The translations under genes and the position numbers were made by a program. Below are positions 17,175 through 26,116 of a stretch of DNA of 64,000 bases, piece by piece (position 1 is the first letter of the stretch; each line of letters begins with the position of its first letter). This DNA is from Nocardioides nitrophenolicus (GTDB lineage Bacteria; Actinomycetota; Actinomycetes; Propionibacteriales; Nocardioidaceae), in the NCBI RefSeq assembly GCF_016907515.1, contig NZ_JAFBBY010000001.1:310001-374000 (forward strand), in the 5' to 3' direction. Below the pieces are notes generated by a model. That model saw only the letters and a list, made by a program, of their open reading frames with translations. It did not search any database and had not been told where the DNA came from.

Positions 17175-18065
17175 TCAGACCGTGATCTGCAGCGCCTCGA
17201 AGATCTCGAGCGTGGCCTTCGAGCGGTTGAGCGTGTAGAAGTGCAGGCCCGGGGCGCCCCCGGCGAGCAGCTCGTCGCACAGCTCGGCGGCGATCCGGAT
17301 GCCCTCGGCGCGGACGGCGGCGGGGTCGCCGTCGTGGGCGCTGATCCGCGCGACGACGTCGTCGGGCACGCTGGTGCCGATCAGCTCGCTCTGGCGCCGG
17401 ATCGCGGCCAGGTTCAGGATCGGCATGATGCCCGGCAGGATCGGGATGTCGACGCCGCGGGCGCGGACCCGCCCGACCAGGTCGAAGTAGTCGGAGGCGC
17501 GGAAGAACATCTGGGTGACCGCGAACTCCGCGCCGGCCCGGGCCTTGGCCACCAGGACGTCGGCGTCGGCGTCGAGCGAGTCGGCCGACGGGTGGCCCTC
17601 GGGGAAGGCGGCGACGCCGATCCGGAAGTCGCCGCGCGAGCGGGCCAGCTCGACCAGGTCGAGGGCGTAGTTGAGCCCGCCGTCGGTGGGGGTCCAGTCG
17701 GCGCGGGGGCCTTCCTGCGGGTCGCCGCGCAGCGCCATCACGTGGCTCACGCCCTCGGCGACGTAGGCGTCGAGGATGGCCTCGAGCTCCTCGCGGGTGT
17801 GGCCGACGCAGGTGAGGTGCGCCATCGGGACCATCGAGGTCTCGCGCGCGATCCGGCCGGTGATCGCGACGGTCTTGTCGCGTGTGCTGCCGCCGGCGCC
17901 GTAGGTGACCGACACGAAGGTGGGCTGGTAGGGCTCGAGCGCCCGGATCGCGTCCCAGAGCTGCGCCTCACCCGCCTCGTCCTTGGGAGGGAAGAACTCG
18001 AAGGAGAACGAACGGCCGCCCTCACGGATGATCTCGCCGAGGGAGCGCCCAGCACCGGTGGTCAT
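17175..18065 (-). CDS. metF: Methylenetetrahydrofolate reductase
   Basis: A 296-aa TIM-barrel flavoenzyme that reduces 5,10-methylene-THF to 5-methyl-THF for methionine synthesis. The N-terminal FSFEFFPPKDEAGE, the VSVTYGAGGSTRDKT segment, MALRGDPQEG and TQMFFRASDYF are strong family matches. ATG 18065 is used; longer frames run into the divergent polyprenyl synthase leader. From memory, M. tuberculosis has a metF-like gene (Rv2172c) beside a polyprenyl synthase in the same order. Confidence 0.95.
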   Translation of the reverse strand: MTTGAGRSLGEIIREGGRSFSFEFFPPKDEAGEAQLWDAIRALEPYQPTFVSVTYGAGGSTRDKTVAITGRIARETSMVPMAHLTCVGHTREELEAILDAYVAEGVSHVMALRGDPQEGPRADWTPTDGGLNYALDLVELARSRGDFRIGVAAFPEGHPSADSLDADADVLVAKARAGAEFAVTQMFFRASDYFDLVGRVRARGVDIPILPGIMPILNLAAIRRQSELIGTSVPDDVVARISAHDGDPAAVRAEGIRIAAELCDELLAGGAPGLHFYTLNRSKATLEIFEALQITV

Positions 18066-18141
18066 GGGCCGCAGTGTAGGTCGCCGGAGGGGGCCGGGGC
18101 CGGGCATCTCGCCGATCACCGGAGTCACTAGGCTCACATCC

Positions 18142-19230
18142 GTGACACAGCAGGCGTGGGACCCGACCTCCTTCCGGACCGACGTCCAGGCCACCCTCGA
18201 CGCCTTCCTCGCCGACCAGGCGGACCGGCTCGCGCCGCTCGGTGGCGACGCCGCGCGGCTGCTGTCGGAGGCGCGGGTGACCGTGACCGGCGGCAAGCGG
18301 TTCCGGGCGGCGTTCTGCCACTGGGGCTATGCCGCGCTCGCCGGCGCGCCGAGCGGTGCCGACGCCGAGGCCGTACGCCGGGCCGCGGCCGCGCTCGAGC
18401 TGCTCCACGCCAGCGCCCTGGTCCACGACGACCTGATGGACGCCTCCGACACCCGCCGCGGCCGCTCCGCGACCCATCGCACCTTTGAGCGCGCCCACCG
18501 CGCCGACGGCTGGCGCGGCGACCCTGAGCAGTACGGCGCGGCGGCGGCGATCCTCCTCGGCGACCTGCTGCTGTCGTGGTCCGACGAGCTGCTGCGCCGC
18601 TGCGGCCTGGGCTGGGACCGGGTCGGTCCGGCGCTCGACGTGTTCGACCTGTGCCGCTCGGAGGTGATCGCCGGGCAGTTCCTCGACGTCTCGGTCCAGG
18701 CCCGCGGCCGCGCCGACGTCACCCAGGCGATGACCGTGCTGCGCTACAAGTCGGCGAAGTACTCCATCGAGCGGCCGCTCCACGTCGGCGCCGCGCTGGC
18801 CGGAGCGGACGCCGCGACCCTCGACCTGCTCACGGCGTTCGGCCTGCCGCTCGGCGAGGCGTTCCAGCTGCGCGACGACCTGCTCGGCGTCTTCGGCGAC
18901 CCGGCCACCACCGGCAAGCCCGCCGGCGACGACCTCGTGGAGGGCAAGCGCACGGTGCTGGTGGCGCTCGCGCTCGACCGGGCACCCGTCGCCGACGGCG
19001 AGCGGCTCGACCGCGCGCTCGGCACCGCCCTCTCCGACGCGGAGGTCGCCGACCTCCGGGCCATCATCGACGGCTGCGGCGCCCGCGCCGAGGTCGAGTC
19101 GATGATCGACGACCTGGCCCGGCAGGCGGTCGACGCGCTGCACCGCGGCCAGGCCGAGGCCGGCTGGGACGCCGAGGCCTGCCGGGCCCTGGAACAGCTC
19201 GCCGCCGCGGCCACGCGGCGCGCCCACTGA
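18142..19230 (+). CDS. Polyprenyl diphosphate synthase (IdsA-like)
   Basis: A 362-aa all-trans isoprenyl diphosphate synthase that condenses isopentenyl diphosphate onto an allylic primer. The first aspartate-rich motif is DDLMD (96-100) in LVHDDLMDASDTRRG; the second is FQLRDDLLGVFGD near 238-250. The basic GGKRFR stretch near 50-55 binds the diphosphate. Chain length cannot be fixed by eye, but C20 is typical of this class. GTG is used as start. It is divergent from metF. Confidence 0.92.
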   Translation: MTQQAWDPTSFRTDVQATLDAFLADQADRLAPLGGDAARLLSEARVTVTGGKRFRAAFCHWGYAALAGAPSGADAEAVRRAAAALELLHASALVHDDLMDASDTRRGRSATHRTFERAHRADGWRGDPEQYGAAAAILLGDLLLSWSDELLRRCGLGWDRVGPALDVFDLCRSEVIAGQFLDVSVQARGRADVTQAMTVLRYKSAKYSIERPLHVGAALAGADAATLDLLTAFGLPLGEAFQLRDDLLGVFGDPATTGKPAGDDLVEGKRTVLVALALDRAPVADGERLDRALGTALSDAEVADLRAIIDGCGARAEVESMIDDLARQAVDALHRGQAEAGWDAEACRALEQLAAAATRRAH

Positions 19231-19255
19231 CCCCGCCTCGGGCCGCCTGCTCCGC

Positions 19256-21082
19256 GTGAACCCGACCGAACCGCTCCCCGACTCCCGCCCCGCCCGGGTG
19301 CCCGCCCTGGACGGGCTGCGAGGCGTGGCCGTGCTCGCCGTCGTCGGCTACCACCTGTTCCCCCACCGCCTGCCCGGCGGCTTCCTGGGCGTCGACATGT
19401 TCTTCGTCCTGTCCGGCTTCCTGATCACGGCGGAGCTGGTGCGCGAGGCCGACGGGACGGGTCGGCCGCGCTTCGCCCGGTTCTGGGTGCGCCGGGCCCG
19501 CCGGATCCTCCCGGCCCTGCTCGCGGTCCTGCTCGCGGTCACCGCGACCGCCGGGCTGCTCGGTGGTGCACTGGAGGTGCGGCTGCGCCAGCAGGTGCTG
19601 GCGGCGCTGACCTTCAGCAGCAACTGGTACCAGGCGGGCGGGCCGTCGTCGTACGCCGACAGGTACGAGGCGCCGGTGCTGCAGCACCTGTGGTCGCTGG
19701 CCGTCGAGGAGCAGTTCTACCTGGTGTGGCCGGTGCTGCTGTGGCTGCTGCTGGTCGTGACCCGCCGGTGGGGCGCGGACCGGCGCGGGCTGGTCGTGGC
19801 GGTCCTCGCCGCGCTCGGCGTCGCGGCCATGGCGCTCGGACGGCTGGGTGGCGGCTCGCTGGACCGGCTCTACTTCGGCACCGACACCCACGGCTTCGCC
19901 CTGCTGGTCGGCGCGACCGCCGCGCTGTGGGTCGTCGAGGTGCGGCTGCGGACCGCGGTCGCGCTGTCGGGCGGGATCCTGCTCGCGATCCTGTTGCTCC
20001 CCTGGGACGCCGCGCTCACCTATCTCGGCGGCATGGCCGCGGTCGCGACCGCCACCGCCCTGCTCGTGCTCCACGTGACCGGCGACGCCCGGCGCGTCGA
20101 CTGCGGCCGGTCGCCGGTCGCCCTCGCCCTGTCCGCGCCGCTGCTGCGCTGGGCGGGACGGCGCAGCTACGGGATCTACCTGTGGCACTGGCCGGTCATC
20201 GTGGTGCTGCTGCAGGTCGCGCCCGGCCTGCCGCTCGCGGTGGCCGCGGTACCGATCACGCTGGCGCTCGCGGCGCTGTCGTGGCGCTATGTCGAGCGGC
20301 CGGTCCTGCGGAGCGGCTACCGGGCGTCGGCGCGCCGGATGGTGGCCCTCGGGCAGCGGACCGGCCTGGTCGGCATCGCCGTCAGCACCGTGGTGGCGGC
20401 TCTGGTCTCCGCCACCGTCACCGCCGGCCTCGGCAACTCCCGCGACCACAGCGCGCTCCAGGTCAGCCTCGACGCAGGCCAGGCCGCGATCGAGGCGCAC
20501 CGCGAGGCGGCGCCGCCGGCACCGGCCGCGCCGGCCCCCGACGCCGCCCCCGACGCCGCGCCCGCGGTGTCGCCGTGGACCGCGCCCGCTCCCGGCGACG
20601 GCCGCGACCTCACCGTCATCGGCGACTCGGTCACCGTCGCCGCCGCCCCCGCGCTCTACGACCTGCTCCCCCACGTCGACCTCCGGGCCCACGTGGGCAT
20701 GCAGATGTGGAGCCTGGAGAAGCGGATCCGGACGCTGCGCAAGACCGGGGCGCTGCGCCCGGTCGTGGTGATCGCGCTCGGCACCAATGGCGACTTCGCA
20801 CCCCACCAGCTCACCGACGCCATCGACGCCGCCGGCCCCGGTCACCGCTTCGTGCTGGTCACGGCCAGCGGTCCGCGCTCCTGGATCGGGCCCGTGAACG
20901 CCAAGCTGCGCCGCTACGCCCGGAGCCAGCCGCACACCCGGATCGCCGACTGGGCCGCGCTGCGCCCGCGGGTCCCCGACTTCGCGGACGACCGCATCCA
21001 CCCCGGACCGCGGGGCGGGGCCGTGCTCGCCCGGCTGATGTCGCGCACCGCCGCGTCGTTCTACGCCGAGACGGCGGGCTGA
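19256..21082 (+). CDS. Acyltransferase-3 / SGNH-domain membrane protein (OafA-like)
   Basis: A 608-aa protein with an acyltransferase-3 membrane domain (about ten segments, residues 15-390; VLAVVGYHLFPHRLPGGFLGVDMFFVLSGFLI carries the catalytic-type His) and an extracellular SGNH-like domain from about 450. There the block VIGDSVTVAAAPAL and a late DDRIHPGPRG supply the Ser and Asp/His. Such proteins O-acetylate cell-surface polysaccharide or peptidoglycan. It occupies the place that mptA holds in mycobacteria. Confidence 0.9.
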   Translation: MNPTEPLPDSRPARVPALDGLRGVAVLAVVGYHLFPHRLPGGFLGVDMFFVLSGFLITAELVREADGTGRPRFARFWVRRARRILPALLAVLLAVTATAGLLGGALEVRLRQQVLAALTFSSNWYQAGGPSSYADRYEAPVLQHLWSLAVEEQFYLVWPVLLWLLLVVTRRWGADRRGLVVAVLAALGVAAMALGRLGGGSLDRLYFGTDTHGFALLVGATAALWVVEVRLRTAVALSGGILLAILLLPWDAALTYLGGMAAVATATALLVLHVTGDARRVDCGRSPVALALSAPLLRWAGRRSYGIYLWHWPVIVVLLQVAPGLPLAVAAVPITLALAALSWRYVERPVLRSGYRASARRMVALGQRTGLVGIAVSTVVAALVSATVTAGLGNSRDHSALQVSLDAGQAAIEAHREAAPPAPAAPAPDAAPDAAPAVSPWTAPAPGDGRDLTVIGDSVTVAAAPALYDLLPHVDLRAHVGMQMWSLEKRIRTLRKTGALRPVVVIALGTNGDFAPHQLTDAIDAAGPGHRFVLVTASGPRSWIGPVNAKLRRYARSQPHTRIADWAALRPRVPDFADDRIHPGPRGGAVLARLMSRTAASFYAETAG

Positions 21083-21088
21083 GGCGGA

Positions 21089-21502
21089 TCAGTCGAGCAG
21101 CGCGACGGCGTCCGTCGGCCCCTCGCCGCGCAACAGCACCTCGACCGCCGGGTCGCCGGGATCGCGCCGCGAGAGCACGTCGACGACGACGCCGAACCAG
21201 CGCGGTTCCGCGCGGGCGAAGCCGGACCAGGCGTCCCACAGCAGCACCGTCGGGCCGGGCAGGTCGCGCAGGCAGTCGTTGAGGGCGTCCAGGTTGGCGC
21301 CGTAGTGGTCGGGGAACGCGAGCGCCCCGCCGATCGCGCGGAGCACGCCGGCGCGGTCCTCGAGACCCACGCCGTCGACGTACCCGAAGCCCCAGCCGGC
21401 GTGCTCGACGGCCTGGCGTACGTCGGCGACGTCGAGCGCGGAGGCCCAGCGGTGCACGCCCGGCGCGTGCCGGCCGGCGAGTACGGCGGCGAGCCCGCTC
21501 AT
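21089..21502 (-). CDS. Barstar-family ribonuclease inhibitor
   Basis: A 137-aa protein with the barstar core FPDHYGANLDALNDCLRDL at 63-81, the region that plugs the RNase active site in barstar. It begins inside the last codons of the upstream RNase gene (4-base ATGA overlap), the arrangement expected for an inhibitor that must be made with its enzyme. It is cytoplasmic, with no signal peptide. An N-terminal extension of about 25 residues relative to classic barstar is present. Confidence 0.9.
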   Translation of the reverse strand: MSGLAAVLAGRHAPGVHRWASALDVADVRQAVEHAGWGFGYVDGVGLEDRAGVLRAIGGALAFPDHYGANLDALNDCLRDLPGPTVLLWDAWSGFARAEPRWFGVVVDVLSRRDPGDPAVEVLLRGEGPTDAVALLD

Positions 21503-21984
21503 CGGCGGATCCTCTCGAACGACTCGTAGTGGTCCTCGGTCCAGTACAGCTCGCCCCCGTCGCCGGCGATGATCCGCCGGGCGCCGCGATGGCTGAGGCC
21601 GGGCGTGTCGACGGTGTACTCCGCGTAGTAGCCCCGTGGCCGGTCGGGGAGCACGCCCTCGAAGTTGCCGAAGGTGGAGCCGTCCTTGCCCGGGTAGGGG
21701 AACGGGCCGCCGGCGTCGATCAGCGCGACCGTCTCGGCCGCCTCGGGCGGCAGGTCGGCGAGGTCGACGTACGCGACGCCATCCTCGTCGCGGGAGGCGG
21801 ACCGGGTCGGCGTGGCGGAGGGGCGTGCCGAGGTCGTCGCGCTCGGGGTCGAGGCGACGCTCGGGCTCTGGCTCGCCCGGGACGGACCCGCGTCGTCGCC
21901 GCCCCGCGCCTGCAGCCACCACACGCCGACCAGCAGGACGACGGTGACGATCGAGGAGACGACCTGGGTCGTACGCCGGCTCAT
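21499..21984 (-). CDS. Secreted or membrane-tethered guanyl-specific RNase (RNase Sa/barnase family)
   Basis: A 161-aa protein: membrane segment or signal anchor (8-25), Ser/Thr/Pro-rich linker (about 33-64), then a microbial RNase domain. FPYPGKDGSTFGNFEG, YYAEYTVDTPG, SHRGARRII and EDHYESF align with RNase Sa, placing catalytic Glu at 122, Arg at 133 and 137 and His at 152, with nearly the same spacing. Its inhibitor follows with overlapping codons. It starts 2 bases after the Rv2175c-like gene and is probably co-transcribed with it. Confidence 0.9.
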   Translation of the reverse strand: MSRRTTQVVSSIVTVVLLVGVWWLQARGGDDAGPSRASQSPSVASTPSATTSARPSATPTRSASRDEDGVAYVDLADLPPEAAETVALIDAGGPFPYPGKDGSTFGNFEGVLPDRPRGYYAEYTVDTPGLSHRGARRIIAGDGGELYWTEDHYESFERIRR

Positions 21985-21986
21985 CC

Positions 21987-22358
21987 TCAGAAGGCGAGCG
22001 CCTGCGCGCGGCGCTTGACCTCGGAGCCGCGGTTCTCGAGCAGCGCGTCGATCGGGCGGCCCGGGAGGTCGGCGTCGAGGAAGATCCAGGCGATGCACTC
22101 GCGGTCGTCGAAGCCGTTGTCGTGGAGCACCGTCAGCAGGCCGGGCAGGCCCTTGACCGGCTCGCCGTCGACGAGGAAGAGCGCGGGGATCGCCTGGCGC
22201 CGGCCGGGGGCGGGCACGGCGGCGGCGAGCTGGTGCTCGCGGACCATGGTGCGCACCTTGGCGGGGGTGACCCCGATCAGGTCGGCGGCCTGGTCCCAGT
22301 CCAACCAGTCCTCGACGAGGACGGCGAGATCGTGGTCGGCCAGTCGCGGTTCGCTCAT
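21987..22358 (-). CDS. Rv2175c-like DNA-binding protein (kinase-linked)
   Basis: A 123-aa protein with an N-terminal winged-helix-like region (WLDWDQAADLIGVTPAKVRTMVREHQLAA) and the C-terminal domain of the Rv2175c family (GLLTVLHDNGFDDRECIAWIF; GRPIDALLENRGSEVKRRAQALAF). In M. tuberculosis Rv2175c binds DNA and is phosphorylated by the adjacent kinase PknL. Here too a Ser/Thr kinase gene is divergently adjacent, 151 bases away, which supports the same relationship. Confidence 0.88.
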   Translation of the reverse strand: MSEPRLADHDLAVLVEDWLDWDQAADLIGVTPAKVRTMVREHQLAAAVPAPGRRQAIPALFLVDGEPVKGLPGLLTVLHDNGFDDRECIAWIFLDADLPGRPIDALLENRGSEVKRRAQALAF

Positions 22359-22509
22359 GGGTCCATCTTCCCTCACCGCGCGCGCGACCCCGCCGTGGCC
22401 CGGCTCCCGGCCCCGGCGTGGCTGCGCCCGGGCGTGGCCCGGGCCCGTACCATGGTCGTTCCGGTCACTTCCCCGGCCGGTCCAGCAGAACATGCACAGG
22501 AGGGTCGCT

Positions 22510-24597
22510 GTGCACGAAGACCAGCGCGCTCGCGGCGGCCCCGCCGCGCGGTCAGGCGACCCCTCAGCCACGAAGCGGGTGGAGGACCACCAGTTCGGGC
22601 GGCTGCTCGACGGCCGCTACCGGATCGGCATCCGGATCGCGCGCGGCGGCATGGCCAGCGTCTACGAGGCCGTCGACACCCGGCTGGACCGCACCGTCGC
22701 GGTCAAGATCATGCATCCCGGGCTCGGCGACTCGACCACCCACGACGACGACTCGTTCGCGCGCCGGTTCGTCAGCGAGGCCAAGGCCGCGGCCCGGATC
22801 TCCCACCCCAACGTGGTCGCGGTGTTCGACCAGGGCCGCGACGAGACCGACGGCACCGTCTACCTGGTCATGGAGTACGTCCCGGGGCACACCCTGCGCG
22901 ACACCGTGACCAAGGACGCGCCGATGTCGCCGGAGCGGGCACTCGCCCTCCTCGACCCGGTGCTCTCCGCGCTGGGCGCCGCCCACCGCGCCGGCCTGAT
23001 CCACCGCGACGTCAAGCCCGAGAACGTGCTCATCGCCGACGACGGCCGGGTCAAGGTCGCCGACTTCGGGCTGGCCAGGGCGGTCAGCGCCGACACCCAG
23101 CACACCGCGACCAATGGCGTGCTCATCGGCACCGTCTCCTACCTCGCGCCGGAGCTGGTCGTCGAGCAGCGGGCCGACGCCCGGGCCGACGTCTACGCCG
23201 CCGGCGTGATCCTGTTCGAGCTGCTGACCGGCACCAAGCCCCACACCGGCGAGACGCCGATCGCGGTGGCCTACCGCCACGTGCACGAGGACGTCCCGCC
23301 GCCGTCGTCCGTCGTCCCCGGCATCCCCGACTACGTCGACGCGCTGACCGCGCGCGCCACGACCCGCGACCCGAGCCTGCGCCCGGCCGACGCGACGGTG
23401 CTGCTCCACCACGTCCGCCGGGTCGTCCAGGCCCTGCACCACGGCGTGCGCAGCGACCCGGAGCTGGTCGCCGACCTGCTGCCGGCCGTGCGTGCCGCCC
23501 AGGTGGCCGAGGTCGACGGCGACACCACCCCGGAGCCGGTCAGCTCGCTGTGGGACGGCATGCCGGACCTGGTCACGGCCGACCACGAGCGCACCTCCGT
23601 GATCGTCGAGCGGCCCCGGGCCGCCGCGCCAGTGCCGCCCCCACCGCCCGCTCCCCCGGCCCCGCCGAAGGAGCGCCGGCCCGCTCGCCAGCGCAGGCCC
23701 GGCCGCGCCAAGCGGATCGCCGTCGCCCTCGTGCTCGTCCTGCTCGCCGCCGCGATCGGCGGCACCGGCTGGTGGGTCGGCTGGGGTCGCTACACCACCA
23801 CGCCCGGCGTGATCGGGATGGAGCGCGCCGCCGCGACCACCAAGCTCGACGAGGCGGGACTGGGCGTGAAGGTCGAGGAGGTCTACTCCGAGAGCGTCGC
23901 CAAGGGCGTGGTGATCGCGACCGACCCGCGTCCCGGCGACCGGATCCTGCCCGACGGCGACGTGCGCCTCACGGTCTCCCTCGGCAAGGAGCGCTATGAC
24001 GTCCCCGACCTCACCGGCAAGACCGTCGACGAGGCGACCGCGGCCCTGGCCGAGGTGAAGTTCGTCGCCGGCCAGCCGGTCGAGGAGTGGTCGGAGACGG
24101 TCGAGGCGGGCCGGGTGATCCGGTCCACTCCGGCCTTCGGAACTCCCGAGGCGCAGCGGCTGCCGGTCGGCACCTCGGTGACCCTGGTCGTGTCCAAGGG
24201 CCGCAAGCCGCTCAAGGTCCGCAGCTTCGTCGGCAAGGACGCCGACAAGGCGAAGCAGGTGCTGGGCAAGAAGGGCCTCGACGTGGAGGTCGTCGACGAG
24301 ACGTACAGCGACGACGTCCCCGAGGGCCGCGTGATCAGCCAGACCCCCGAGACCGGCACCCTCTACAAGGGCGACAAGGTCGAGCTGGTCGTGTCCAAGG
24401 GCCCCGAGCTGGTCGTGGTGCCGGCGGTGCGGCTGAAGTCCACCGACGACGCGATCGCGATGCTCGAGGACCTCGGGCTGAAGGTCCGCGTCGAGCACGC
24501 CGACATCTACATCAACGGCTCGGTGGCCTGGAGCACCGAGCCGGGCGGCGGTGCCAAGGTGCGCAAGGGCAGCACGGTCGTGCTGTATGTCGTCTGA
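22510..24597 (+). CDS. Four-PASTA transmembrane Ser/Thr protein kinase
   Basis: A 695-aa Hanks-type kinase. The catalytic domain (about 30-305) has GGMASVYEA, Lys66, HRDVKPEN (165-172) and DFG (185-187). A proline-rich juxtamembrane stretch precedes one membrane segment (403-423) and four extracellular PASTA repeats (about 432-695), which bind muropeptides or lipid II in relatives. The GTG start at 22510 has AGGAGG 6 bases upstream; the longer frame opposing the Rv2175c-like gene is not coding. By position it matches pknL, but with PASTA repeats like PknB. Confidence 0.93.
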   Translation: MHEDQRARGGPAARSGDPSATKRVEDHQFGRLLDGRYRIGIRIARGGMASVYEAVDTRLDRTVAVKIMHPGLGDSTTHDDDSFARRFVSEAKAAARISHPNVVAVFDQGRDETDGTVYLVMEYVPGHTLRDTVTKDAPMSPERALALLDPVLSALGAAHRAGLIHRDVKPENVLIADDGRVKVADFGLARAVSADTQHTATNGVLIGTVSYLAPELVVEQRADARADVYAAGVILFELLTGTKPHTGETPIAVAYRHVHEDVPPPSSVVPGIPDYVDALTARATTRDPSLRPADATVLLHHVRRVVQALHHGVRSDPELVADLLPAVRAAQVAEVDGDTTPEPVSSLWDGMPDLVTADHERTSVIVERPRAAAPVPPPPPAPPAPPKERRPARQRRPGRAKRIAVALVLVLLAAAIGGTGWWVGWGRYTTTPGVIGMERAAATTKLDEAGLGVKVEEVYSESVAKGVVIATDPRPGDRILPDGDVRLTVSLGKERYDVPDLTGKTVDEATAALAEVKFVAGQPVEEWSETVEAGRVIRSTPAFGTPEAQRLPVGTSVTLVVSKGRKPLKVRSFVGKDADKAKQVLGKKGLDVEVVDETYSDDVPEGRVISQTPETGTLYKGDKVELVVSKGPELVVVPAVRLKSTDDAIAMLEDLGLKVRVEHADIYINGSVAWSTEPGGGAKVRKGSTVVLYVV

Positions 24598-25516
24598 GCC
24601 GTCCGCGCTCGCCGGCAGCAGCTCCCGTCGTACCTCGCTGCTGGCGACGCTCGCCCTGCTCGCGATGACCGCGTGCTGGGGCTCGACCTTCTTCCTCATC
24701 AAGGACCTCCTCGAGCGGGTCCCGACGGTCGACTTCCTGGCGGTGCGCTTCCTGCTCGCCGGGGGCGTGATGCTGCTGGTGGCGCCGCGGGCGGTGGCGC
24801 GGCTCGCTCCCGACGTACGCCGCCGGGCGGTGGCGCTGGGCGCGCTCTACGGGCTCGCCCAGCTGCTGCAGACCGCCGGCCTGGCGCAGACCCCCGCCAG
24901 CGTGTCGGGCTTCGTCACCGGCCTGTACGTCGTGGCGACGCCGCTGCTCGCCGCCGTGGTGCTGCGCGCCCGGATCACGCCGGCGACGTGGGGCGCGGTG
25001 CTGCTCGCCACCGCAGGGCTCGGGGTGCTGACCCTCGACGGCCTCTCGATCGGGTACGGCGAGGCGCTCACCCTGGTCGCGGCACTGCTCTACGCCGCGC
25101 ACATCGTCGCCCTCGGCGTCTGGTCGCGCGCCGGCGACGCGCTCGGCATGTCGATCCTGCAGCTCCTGGTGATCGCCGTGATCTGCCTGGTGGCCGCGCT
25201 GGTGTCGGGCGAGCCCGGGATCGTGCTGCCGGAGCGGGGCGGCGACTGGCTGAGCCTGGTCTACATGGCGCTGTTCGCGGGCGCGGCGGCGCTGCTCGCG
25301 CAGACCTGGGCGCAGGCGCACCTGCCGCCGACCCGCAGCGCGATCATCATGAGCACGGAGCCGGTGTTCGCGGCGCTCTTCGCCGTGCTGCTCGGCGGCG
25401 AGTCGCTGAGCCCGCGGATGCTCGGCGGCGGGCTGCTGGTCCTGGTCGCGATGCTCGTGGTCGAGCTGGTCCCCCGCCGGCACGTCGAGGGCGAGGTCAC
25501 CCACCTCGCGGTGTGA
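24587..25516 (+). CDS. EamA/DMT-family transporter
   Basis: A 309-aa membrane protein with ten hydrophobic segments in two EamA halves; the first carries ACWGSTFFLIKDLLE, the second AQAHLPPTRSAIIMSTEPVFAALFA, both typical of drug/metabolite exporters. Substrate unknown. The ATG overlaps the end of the kinase gene by 11 bases, suggesting coupled translation. Confidence 0.87.
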   Translation: MSSEPSALAGSSSRRTSLLATLALLAMTACWGSTFFLIKDLLERVPTVDFLAVRFLLAGGVMLLVAPRAVARLAPDVRRRAVALGALYGLAQLLQTAGLAQTPASVSGFVTGLYVVATPLLAAVVLRARITPATWGAVLLATAGLGVLTLDGLSIGYGEALTLVAALLYAAHIVALGVWSRAGDALGMSILQLLVIAVICLVAALVSGEPGIVLPERGGDWLSLVYMALFAGAAALLAQTWAQAHLPPTRSAIIMSTEPVFAALFAVLLGGESLSPRMLGGGLLVLVAMLVVELVPRRHVEGEVTHLAV

Positions 25517-25582
25517 GGGCTGGCCAGACCGGGCCGTCGGGCGCACCATGGGAGGTGGGGGGACCAACCCTTGGGAGTGAAC

Positions 25583-26065
25583 ATGGCCGGTCACATCATC
25601 CACGTGCACAGCACGATCCCCGCCCCGCCCGCCCAGGTCTGGGACGTCATCACCGACGTCGCCCACGCCGACGACGTGCTGCGCAGCGTCAGCGACAGCG
25701 AGCTGCTCACCGAGGGCGGCTACGACGTCGGCACCACCTGGCGCGAGCGGCGCACCCTCTTCGGGCACCACGGGCCCGAGGAGCTCCACGTCGTCGAGTC
25801 CGAGCCGGAGCGGCGCACCGTCGTCGAGGCCGAGGTCGGCAACGACGTGATCCGCACCGCCTACCGGCTCACGCCGTCCGGCCCGGAGGCGACCGGGACC
25901 CGGCTGGCGATGACCACGACGGTGGAGATGAGCCACCGCTCCGTGCTGTCGCGGGCGATGTGGGCGATGTTCGGCGGATTCAGCTACGACCGCACCCGCA
26001 AGGTGCTCGAGCACGACCTGGAGGACATCGAGGCGGAGGCCTGCCGCCGCGCGCTGGCGGGCTGA
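25583..26065 (+). CDS. SRPBCC-family protein
   Basis: A 160-aa START/Bet v1-like small-molecule-binding protein (HVHSTIPAPPAQVWDVITDVAHADDVL at the N-terminus, GTRLAMTTTVEM in the sheet, a long C-terminal helix). The ligand is unknown. A GGGAG ribosome site supports ATG 25583; an in-frame GTG-type start 4 codons earlier is less well placed. Confidence 0.82.
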   Translation: MAGHIIHVHSTIPAPPAQVWDVITDVAHADDVLRSVSDSELLTEGGYDVGTTWRERRTLFGHHGPEELHVVESEPERRTVVEAEVGNDVIRTAYRLTPSGPEATGTRLAMTTTVEMSHRSVLSRAMWAMFGGFSYDRTRKVLEHDLEDIEAEACRRALAG

Positions 26066-26116
26066 GCGCGCAGTTTCGGCCGCTCACCGTCCCCTCGGGG
26101 TACGGTGAGCCCCGCG

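Noticed and set aside
18142..21082. mptA and pimB mannosyltransferases expected from M. tuberculosis order
   Set aside because: Neither was found; an acyltransferase-3 protein and an RNase/inhibitor pair stand in the mptA interval and the Tad locus in the pimB interval.
21529..22509. N-terminal extension of the kinase frame by 327 codons
   Set aside because: It would run through the antisense RNase and Rv2175c-like genes; a strong AGGAGG site precedes GTG 22510.
22564..24702. A 712-codon frame opposite the PASTA kinase
   Set aside because: No recognisable domain and repetitive composition; the kinase on the other strand is unambiguous.
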